Origin: an uncultured Methanobrevibacter sp.
GTDB taxonomy: Archaea; Methanobacteriota; Methanobacteria; Methanobacteriales; Methanobacteriaceae
DNA length: 21,851 nt
Direction of reading: 5' to 3'
Assembly: GCA_900317865.1 (NCBI GenBank)
Contig: ONIK01000033.1
Location: forward strand, 1-21,851
Shown in pieces: positions 15,946 through 21,851 of this stretch. The first letter of the stretch is position 1, and each line of letters starts with the position of its first letter. The translations under genes and the position numbers were made by a program. The notes beneath the pieces were generated by a model. It was not told the origin of the DNA. It saw nothing but the letters and a program-made list of their open reading frames with translations, and made no database searches.

Positions 15946-16528
15946 TATGGATTTTATAATTAATACACATGAAAATGTTTATGTTCCTGCAGAAGACAGT
16001 TATTTGCTAGCTGAGAATCTGGAGATAGAAAAAGGCAAAAGCGTTTTAGAAATTGGTACAGGCAGTGGAATTGTTGCAATGTATGCTTCCAAATTAACCG
16101 ATAAAGTAACTGCTACAGACATTAATTTTGATGCTATTACACTAGCTGAAGCAAATTTTAAAGCCAATAAGATTGATAACATTGAATTACTCTTCGGAAA
16201 TTTGTTTGAACCTGTGAAAAATAGAAAGTTTGATGTAATTTTATTTAATACTCCATATCTACCTACCGAAGAAGGTGAAGTTATAGATGACAATTTAAAT
16301 TATGCATTTGATGGTGGATTAAATGGTAGGAAAGTTATTGATCTTTTTTTAAATGAAGTGAAAAATCATTTAAATGAGGGTGGAATTGTACAGCTAATTC
16401 AGTCTTCACTTTCAGACAATGATGAAACATTAAACAAGTTAGATGAACTTGGTTTCATAGCAGAAATTGCAAAAAAAGAGCACTATTTTTTCGAAGACAT
16501 AGTATTAATTAACGGATATTTAATATAA
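15938..16528 (+). CDS. HEMK2/Mtq2-type protein glutamine methyltransferase
   Basis: 196 residues, a SAM-dependent methyltransferase of the short archaeal/eukaryotic HemK branch, which methylates the GGQ glutamine of release factor aRF1, normally with Trm112 as partner. The N-terminus VYVPAEDSYLL is typical; motif I is VLEIGTGSGIVAMYA, then TATDIN, and the substrate motif appears as NTPYLP in place of the canonical NPPY, a change I think occurs in some archaeal members. The ATG at 15938 overlaps the rsmA stop by 8 nt; another ATG at 15947 is equally possible, and neither has a ribosome binding site, so translation is coupled. It is the last gene of the operon and converges on dapF, 17 bp away. 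Confidence 0.88.
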   Translation: MINMDFIINTHENVYVPAEDSYLLAENLEIEKGKSVLEIGTGSGIVAMYASKLTDKVTATDINFDAITLAEANFKANKIDNIELLFGNLFEPVKNRKFDVILFNTPYLPTEEGEVIDDNLNYAFDGGLNGRKVIDLFLNEVKNHLNEGGIVQLIQSSLSDNDETLNKLDELGFIAEIAKKEHYFFEDIVLINGYLI

Positions 16529-16530
16529 TT

Positions 16531-16557
16531 AAAAAAGGAGAATAATTAAAATTCTCC
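16531..16557 (-). terminator. lysA-dapF operon terminator
   Basis: Read on the minus strand, GGAGAAT pairs perfectly with ATTCTCC around a 7-nt loop holding the dapF stop, and six Ts follow (16531-16536). This is a standard intrinsic-terminator shape. On the plus strand the stem has no T tract. Confidence 0.75.
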
Positions 16558-17406
16558 ATCAAAAACAAGTTTTGCAGGACCTTCCATGAAAGCTCCCAAT
16601 TCATCATTTTCCTCATAGATTGTAAAGTTTAAATCTCCACCAGGCAAATGAAGAAGAACATTTTCATCGAATAATCCTAATTTAAAACCAGAAATAGCTG
16701 TTGATGTTGCACCAGTACCACATGCAAGAGTAACACCAGCACCACGTTCCCAGGTAATCATTTTACCTTCATTTTTGCTTATAACTTCAACAAAGTGAAC
16801 ATTGATTTTTTCAGGGAAAACTTCATGAGCTTCAATAGCCGGACCATATTTGTTAATATCAATTGAATCCACATCATCAACAAAAATTATAGCATGAGGA
16901 TTTCCAACACTAATGGCAGTTACATTGAATGTAGTATCCAATACTTCAAGTTCACCATCAATGAATTCTTCCTTATCACTAGTCATTGGTATTTTAGGAG
17001 TTTTAAATGTAGATGTGCCCATATTTACTTTAAATAAAACAGGTTCATCATTTTCTAGAGTTATTTCTATAGTTTTAATTCCAGCCCTAGTCTCAACAGT
17101 CATTTTTTCTTGTTTTAAGATTCCTTTTCTATAAACAAAATCACCAAAGCATCTTATACCATTACCACACATTTCAGCTTCGCTTCCATCTGGATTAAAC
17201 ATTCTGTATCCGATATCTGCAACATCAGACGGTACTACAAAAAGCACTCCATCTCCACCAACACCAAAGTTTCTGTGGCATAACGCTCTGCATGCTTCAG
17301 CTTTATCACTTTCAGGAATTACTTCACCTTTTGATTCGTCAATAATAGGGAAGTCATTTCCTATACCATGCATTTTAGAAAATTTTAAACCTTTTAAATC
17401 GACCAT
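16546..17406 (-). CDS. dapF: Diaminopimelate epimerase
   Basis: 286 residues; interconverts LL- and meso-diaminopimelate on the lysine pathway, without cofactor, by a two-cysteine mechanism. Both catalytic cysteines are present: C80 in AEMCGNGIRC and C229 in VTLACGTGA. The N-terminal FSKMHGIGNDF and the GGDGVLF stretch are also conserved, and the length is normal. It begins 9 nt after lysA with GTTGAT before the ATG, so the two form an operon. Pseudomurein lacks diaminopimelate, so lysine synthesis (also needed for pseudomurein peptide) is the likely purpose. Confidence 0.96.
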   Translation of the reverse strand: MVDLKGLKFSKMHGIGNDFPIIDESKGEVIPESDKAEACRALCHRNFGVGGDGVLFVVPSDVADIGYRMFNPDGSEAEMCGNGIRCFGDFVYRKGILKQEKMTVETRAGIKTIEITLENDEPVLFKVNMGTSTFKTPKIPMTSDKEEFIDGELEVLDTTFNVTAISVGNPHAIIFVDDVDSIDINKYGPAIEAHEVFPEKINVHFVEVISKNEGKMITWERGAGVTLACGTGATSTAISGFKLGLFDENVLLHLPGGDLNFTIYEENDELGAFMEGPAKLVFDGEF

Positions 17407-17415
17407 AATATCAAC

Positions 17416-18699
17416 TTATTTTAAATGATCAGGAATAATTTGTTGTGCGTATAAATCTTCAAAGGATTGTCTTTCACGTACAACTTGGCATTTGCCGTCA
17501 GTTACGAGAATTTCAGATGCTAAAGGTCTTGAGTTGTAATTGGAAGACATTGTAAAACCATATGCACCAGCATTTAATATTCCTAAGACATCACCTTCTT
17601 CAACATCAGGCATTGGTCTGTCACGTGCAAATAAATCTCCAGATTCGCAGACATTACCTGCAATGTCAACTTCCTGAGTATTAGGAGCATCCATTTTACT
17701 TGCATCAACAATATGATGGTATGAATCATACATTGCAGGTCTTAAAAGTGTGTGGAAACCTGCATCTACACCAATAAATTTCCTGTAGCTTTGTTTTACA
17801 CTGTTAACGGTTACAAGTAAAACACTTGCATCTCCGACCAAGTATCTACCAGGTTCTAAATACATTGTAGGTGAACCCATATCATACTGTTCTAATTTTT
17901 CTTTAAATAATCCGATGTTAACTTCAGCAAATTTATCCAAGTCAACAATGTTTTCTTCCGGAGTGTATGGAATACCAACACCACCACCAAAGTCAACGAA
18001 TTCAAAGTCAATTCCGGTATCTTCGTGTACTTTTCCTGCAATGTCCATAGTTGATTCAACAGCTAATTTGAATGGTTCTGGGTCTAAAATACCTGAACCA
18101 ATGTGTGAATGCATACCAACAGGATTGAATCCTAATTCTTTAGCCATTTGATAAACTTCACTAGCTTCATTATCCATTATACCGAATTTACTCATTACTC
18201 CACCAGTAATACAGTGGTCGTGGTGTCCTGCACCAACCATAGGATTAACCCTAAATGAGATTTTTAATCCTTCAGGGTCAACAACTTTAGCTAATCTTTT
18301 AAGTGCTGAAACTGAATCTATATTTAAAACAGCACCTTCATCATGGACAAATTTTAATTCTTCATTTGTAATGTTATTACCAGTAAAGAGAATTCTTTGA
18401 CCATCAAATCCTAATTTTTTAGCAGTATAAACTTCTCCTGGAGAAACTGCATCAATGCAACAGCCTTCACTTTCCAAAATTTTCATTACTGCAAGGTTGG
18501 TATTGGCTTTACATGCATAAAATACTTTAAAATCAGGATAATATTTTGAAAATGCACTATAAAATCTGTTATAATTATCTCTTATCCTATTTTCATCAAT
18601 GACATAGGTTGGAGTTCCAAATTCTTCTGCAATATCTACTGCATCAGCTCCACCGATATCCAAGTGGTTTTTTTCGTTTACTTTAATATTTAAATCCAT
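17416..18699 (-). CDS. lysA: Diaminopimelate decarboxylase
   Basis: 427 residues; PLP-dependent fold-type III enzyme that decarboxylates meso-diaminopimelate to L-lysine, the last step of the pathway. PLP lysine K64 lies in FYACKANTN. Further conserved parts are HSHIGSGI (about 197-204), the phosphate-binding GGGVGIPY (about 238-245), EPGRYLVGD, the active-site C351-E352 in CESGDLF, and GAYGFTMSSNYNSRP near the end. AGGAG stands 8 nt before the ATG at 18699. First gene of the lysA-dapF operon; gene order on the chromosome is reversed relative to the reaction order. Confidence 0.97.
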   Translation of the reverse strand: MDLNIKVNEKNHLDIGGADAVDIAEEFGTPTYVIDENRIRDNYNRFYSAFSKYYPDFKVFYACKANTNLAVMKILESEGCCIDAVSPGEVYTAKKLGFDGQRILFTGNNITNEELKFVHDEGAVLNIDSVSALKRLAKVVDPEGLKISFRVNPMVGAGHHDHCITGGVMSKFGIMDNEASEVYQMAKELGFNPVGMHSHIGSGILDPEPFKLAVESTMDIAGKVHEDTGIDFEFVDFGGGVGIPYTPEENIVDLDKFAEVNIGLFKEKLEQYDMGSPTMYLEPGRYLVGDASVLLVTVNSVKQSYRKFIGVDAGFHTLLRPAMYDSYHHIVDASKMDAPNTQEVDIAGNVCESGDLFARDRPMPDVEEGDVLGILNAGAYGFTMSSNYNSRPLASEILVTDGKCQVVRERQSFEDLYAQQIIPDHLK

Positions 18700-18706
18700 A
18701 ATTTAA

Positions 18707-18760
18707 ACTCCTAAAAAAGTTTCATTATAAATATAGATATGTATTGGATAATATTTATAA
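18707..18760 (-). promoter_or_regulatory. lysA promoter and ribosome binding site
   Basis: On the minus strand AGGAG (about 18708-18712) is the ribosome binding site. Two TATA-like boxes lie at about 18748-18760 and 18724-18737; the more distant one allows a short leader including the ribosome binding site. No lysine riboswitch-like structure is seen. Confidence 0.45.
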
Positions 18761-19046
18761 TTAGTGAAGGAAATGAATTTGCCAATGGTTAATTTGATTT
18801 AGCAGATGTTATAACATTAATCATGCCTATGTTTTTAAGGACAATGGTAATAAATGATTGTATTTTTTCAAAATAGCACTACCGCTGACACTATTGGGAT
18901 GATATTAATTATGCCTTTAAAATATTCTTTAAACTTAATGTAATCAATAGGATGTCCGCCAAATTTTATTTGGGGTGACCTATTGTTACATCGAGTTTTA
19001 ATTTTTGGATTAGTATAATCGATTTAGGAAATATCCTCAGAAAAAA
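18761..19046. other. Intergenic region with a possible coding remnant
   Basis: No intact gene. On the minus strand 51 sense codons are open from 19023 to 18868 with no Met start. They read like real protein (FGGHPIDYIKFKEYFKGI then a hydrophobic end) but match nothing I know. A T6 run on the minus strand at 19041-19046, just after the stop of the surface protein gene, probably ends that transcript. Confidence 0.4.
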
Positions 19047-21653
19047 CTATTGTGCCAGAACAGTAATTTTATCAGAAACTAATTCCTCCATATAACAATC
19101 CGTAATAATGTATTCGCCAGGCATTAAATTAATATTTAATGCGACATTACCATTATCATCACTAGTACGATTGTAAAATACTCCATTAATGTTAAATAAT
19201 ACAATTTCACCAGCAACGCAAACATTACCTGCTCCATCACAGATTTTTATAACATATGGGGCAGGCGTATTATAAATCTTTTCAAAATCACCATGTTCAA
19301 TAAAATGAGATAAAACAGTAATATTGTTTGAATGCATATCCCCAGTATCCGGATTTATTGCAGTGATTATGTACTCACCGACAGGTAGATTAATGTTTAA
19401 AGTTGCAATACCATTAGAATCCGTCAATTTATTGTAAAATACACCATTTACATTAAATGAAACGATAGTATTTTTTAAAGGATTACCTTCATTATCATAG
19501 AAAACTGCTGAATATTGAGTATCATTCCTATAAATTTTAGTTAAATCCTCCCCGGAAACTGTAGACTTAATAGTTACGGATGCATTTATCGCTAATTCAT
19601 CGACTTTAACATTTACATCATAATATCCACTATTCAATCTAATATTCAATGAAGCAACTCCGTTTTCGTCAGTTAATCTTTCATAAGTGACACCATTTAT
19701 TGTAATATAAACGGATTTATTTGTTATTGCCTTGTCATTGTCCAATACAGTAACATTAAACTTTTTAGGATTGCCATAATACTTTACAAGATCTGGAGCA
19801 GATACATTATATGCATAGTTTAAAATAGCAAAATAATAAGTATTGTTTTTTAAGGATTTTATAGATTTAGAATTAATAATATATTTTCCATGCCCATTGT
19901 TCAAAGTGTAATTTGCCATATATCTGTCAGAATTGAAAGTTGCATTAAAATTATCAGAATTTATGAGAAATGCAAATGAATCGTCTCTAATTATATTAGA
20001 ATTATCGTCGAATATTTGGGCATATAACTCAACTGTAGAAGAATGGATATTGAATGTTTCATTATCCATAACAGTAACATTAGTGTATGATGAAATACTG
20101 CCTTTATTATAGATTACATTCGTTAACGTATTATTGCAGAGATATAGATTATGCTTATTTAATATAAAATAATCACCACCATTATTTAATTCCAAGTTAT
20201 TGATTAAATAAACAGAACTGTTTTTAGCATCATTATCAGCAGCAAAAATTGAGTTGTTTCCTGAGAAAATAGAATTTGAAATATTTAAACTCAAGTTATT
20301 TATGCCTGCCACATAAACGGCACCCCCATCATCATGATAATTAACATTTAAAAAAGTAATATTATTTAAAGTAACGTTGGTAGAATTAATGTAAAACACT
20401 CTGGAGAGGTTTTTTGCATCAAGAACATGTCCGTTACCATTAATGGTTATTGGCCTTGAAATTGGAATTCCATCAACAAAAGCAGAATCATATTTATCAT
20501 CAAATACAAAATCAGAAGATAAGTTTAATTCATATTCTGCAGATTCAATTTTATATTTTAGGAAAGAAAATGATTTCAATTCATTTTTATCAACAGTTAA
20601 ATTAGTAAAATCAATGTTAGGGCTGCATCCATATCTATAGAATATTGCACCTGTAGCATTTTGATCTAAAACTGCGTTAATTTCCATTTTCGCCTGGGCA
20701 ATAGGCACTACATTCATATTATTATCAGTAATATATCCTTGTAAACCTGGCCAAACATCAGCACCTTTTGAATTTTCACGGAACCACTTTGCATTCTCAC
20801 TGACCCAAGAAACATCCTTATAAAAAGAACCAATATAAAGCATTGGTAAAACAGCATCAACACTGCTTGTAAGAGCAGAATAATTACAGCCAAACCAGTC
20901 CACCAGATGTTCTGGCATTGGACATACAGCAGCAGATATTATTAAATTTGGATTTATTTCATGAATTGCAGTATTTGCTTGTTTTACAAAAAGAGATATA
21001 GCTTCCATTCCTCCAGGATTATCAATAGCACGGTCATATTCATCTGATCCAGCAAAATCTGGTGATCCTGAAAATCTTAAATAATCATAATGAATTCCAC
21101 TGAGTCCTTTAGTTTGAGCATAATATTTGAGTTCTTCAATCTTTTCATTAAAATATTCTTGATTTATAACCCCATTATCAATAGGTTTAACCCATTCCCC
21201 TAGCCAGAAGATTTGAGTCCATATATGAGTATGAATTCCAAAATCATTAGCTTCAGCTATAAATTCTTCAACACCAGTCATATTATAAAGAGTATATGCA
21301 TAAAAATTTAAGAAAATATCAGTGACACCTTTTTTAGATAAATCCTCCAAATCTAACGCTTTCATATCTCTACCAAACGACCAATACCCATAATGATTAT
21401 TTGAAGTTTCATTTGATTCAGATTGTAAATTTTCACTTTTTATATCATTGTTCTGTTCTAAAACGTCTACATGTTCAGAATCATTGCTAAACAAATTTTC
21501 ATCAATACCATTATCACTTATAACATTTTCATTTTCTACATCTTGGAAATCCAATAAATTCTTCTGCGTGACATTTTCCTCAGCACTGACTGAAGCAATG
21601 CACACAAATAAAAGAAATATTGAAATTCCAATGATAACTTTTTTATTCATCAT
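19047..21653 (-). CDS. Secreted TIM-barrel glycoside-hydrolase-like protein with beta-helix and Ig-like repeats (adhesin-like)
   Basis: 868 residues. A signal peptide (KKVIIGISIFLLFVCIASVSA, residues 4-24) is followed by an acidic, Asn-rich linker to about 84. Residues about 87-355 look like a TIM barrel of the putative glycoside hydrolase type (DUF4015-like): YWSFGRDMKALDLEDL, GIHYDYLRFSG with D190 as candidate catalytic acid, DAVLPMLY and WPGLQGY. Residues about 370-560 have short beta-strand turns (NVTLNNITFLNV, NLSLNISNSIFSGN) like the pectate-lyase-type helices of adhesin-like proteins. Three Ig-like repeats end the protein. I prefer ATG 21653 because AGGTGG lies 8 nt upstream; a GTG at 21665 sits inside that motif. 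No C-terminal membrane anchor or LPXTG-like signal is seen, so it is either released or held by its repeats. Substrate unknown; wall or host glycan is possible. Confidence 0.8.
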   Translation of the reverse strand: MMNKKVIIGISIFLLFVCIASVSAEENVTQKNLLDFQDVENENVISDNGIDENLFSNDSEHVDVLEQNNDIKSENLQSESNETSNNHYGYWSFGRDMKALDLEDLSKKGVTDIFLNFYAYTLYNMTGVEEFIAEANDFGIHTHIWTQIFWLGEWVKPIDNGVINQEYFNEKIEELKYYAQTKGLSGIHYDYLRFSGSPDFAGSDEYDRAIDNPGGMEAISLFVKQANTAIHEINPNLIISAAVCPMPEHLVDWFGCNYSALTSSVDAVLPMLYIGSFYKDVSWVSENAKWFRENSKGADVWPGLQGYITDNNMNVVPIAQAKMEINAVLDQNATGAIFYRYGCSPNIDFTNLTVDKNELKSFSFLKYKIESAEYELNLSSDFVFDDKYDSAFVDGIPISRPITINGNGHVLDAKNLSRVFYINSTNVTLNNITFLNVNYHDDGGAVYVAGINNLSLNISNSIFSGNNSIFAADNDAKNSSVYLINNLELNNGGDYFILNKHNLYLCNNTLTNVIYNKGSISSYTNVTVMDNETFNIHSSTVELYAQIFDDNSNIIRDDSFAFLINSDNFNATFNSDRYMANYTLNNGHGKYIINSKSIKSLKNNTYYFAILNYAYNVSAPDLVKYYGNPKKFNVTVLDNDKAITNKSVYITINGVTYERLTDENGVASLNIRLNSGYYDVNVKVDELAINASVTIKSTVSGEDLTKIYRNDTQYSAVFYDNEGNPLKNTIVSFNVNGVFYNKLTDSNGIATLNINLPVGEYIITAINPDTGDMHSNNITVLSHFIEHGDFEKIYNTPAPYVIKICDGAGNVCVAGEIVLFNINGVFYNRTSDDNGNVALNINLMPGEYIITDCYMEELVSDKITVLAQ
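19050..19790 (-). repeat. Three Ig-like (Big-type) repeats at the C-terminus of the surface protein
   Basis: Three units of about 80 residues at about 622-699, 703-782 and 789-867. Each opens with a K-[IY]-Y turn, carries the strand NGVFYN or NGVTYE, then TD-x-NG-x-A-x-LNI-x-L and a closing G-[EY]-Y. Units 2 and 3 are closest (NGVFYNKLTDSNG against NGVFYNRTSDDNG). Such repeats form stalks in archaeal and bacterial surface proteins. Confidence 0.8.
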
Positions 21654-21851
21654 AATTCTGTCCACCTAATTAGTATTTGTCAGATAGTTGATACATTTAT
21701 CTATGATGTTCAATAATACCCTGACCTCTTAGGTTAGGGATAATTTGCACAAAAAAGTAAGAGGAGGATTACTTGTCAAATGCTCTCTAACTATTTCTTT
21801 TATATATTTTTCAAGTATTTAATATTATTATATCTATTTTTCAATTTATTT
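21654..21851 (-). promoter_or_regulatory. Promoter and hairpin-bearing leader of the surface protein gene
   Basis: On the minus strand aaaatatataaaag (about 21798-21810) is a good TATA box, predicting a start near 21775 and a leader of about 120 nt. Hairpin AAGTAA/TTACTT (21755-21760 with 21769-21774) is followed on the minus strand by a T6 run. A second inverted repeat, ccctgacct/aggttaggg (21719-21727 with 21731-21739), has one imperfect pair. AGGTGG at about 21662-21667 is the ribosome binding site. Confidence 0.45.

Noticed and set aside
1..21851. CRISPR array, tRNA, rRNA or prophage genes
   Set aside because: No regularly spaced direct repeats, no cloverleaf with a TTCRA-type T arm, and no phage structural or integrase genes were seen in the gaps.

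Overview
The window looks like chromosomal DNA of a methanogenic archaeon of the order Methanobacteriales, most likely a Methanobrevibacter. The base composition is very AT-rich, ribosome binding sites are of the GGTGAT/GAGGT type, and promoters carry archaeal TATA boxes. The gene content is euryarchaeal: family D DNA polymerase large subunit, L21e, Rpb4, class I lysyl-tRNA synthetase and an oxygen-sensitive class III ribonucleotide reductase. The secreted Ig-repeat protein at the right end is of the 'adhesin-like' kind typical of that genus. The genus is inferred from style and protein similarity recalled from memory; no search was run.

Left part (1-3900): the 3' part of a TagF-like polyol-phosphate transferase converges on a MATE exporter. 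An IS transposase tail and a gene-poor AT-rich stretch follow. Next (3899-7413) comes a class I lysS broken by an apparent out-of-frame deletion of about 34 bp. It converges on a minus-strand group: a long acidic coiled-coil protein, a yeast Fcy1-like cytosine deaminase and a translationally coupled degenerate GNAT-like protein.

Centre (7613-13440): polC (DP2) and nrdD stand together, so replication polymerase and anaerobic dNTP supply are adjacent. The gap between them holds a perfect 12-bp inverted repeat whose core TTCGTA-N4-TACGAA is the binding box I remember for the methanogen redox regulator MsvR. It abuts the TATA box of nrdD and is followed by a hairpin plus T8 in the nrdD leader. 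I consider this the most exciting feature of the window: a candidate redox switch plus attenuator on the class III ribonucleotide reductase.

Right-centre (13676-16528) is an information-processing cluster: rpl21e and rpoF behind a strongly structured leader, then DUF655, rsmA/ksgA and a HEMK2-type methyltransferase, tightly spaced or overlapping. It converges on the lysA-dapF operon (diaminopimelate to lysine), which ends in an intrinsic-type hairpin plus T6.

Right end (19047-21653): a secreted protein of about 868 residues joins a TIM-barrel glycoside-hydrolase-like domain, a beta-helix-like stretch and three C-terminal Ig-like repeats, behind a leader with its own hairpins. Across the window, perfect hairpins repeatedly lie on or against stop codons, often followed by T tracts, which suggests a shared way of ending genes.
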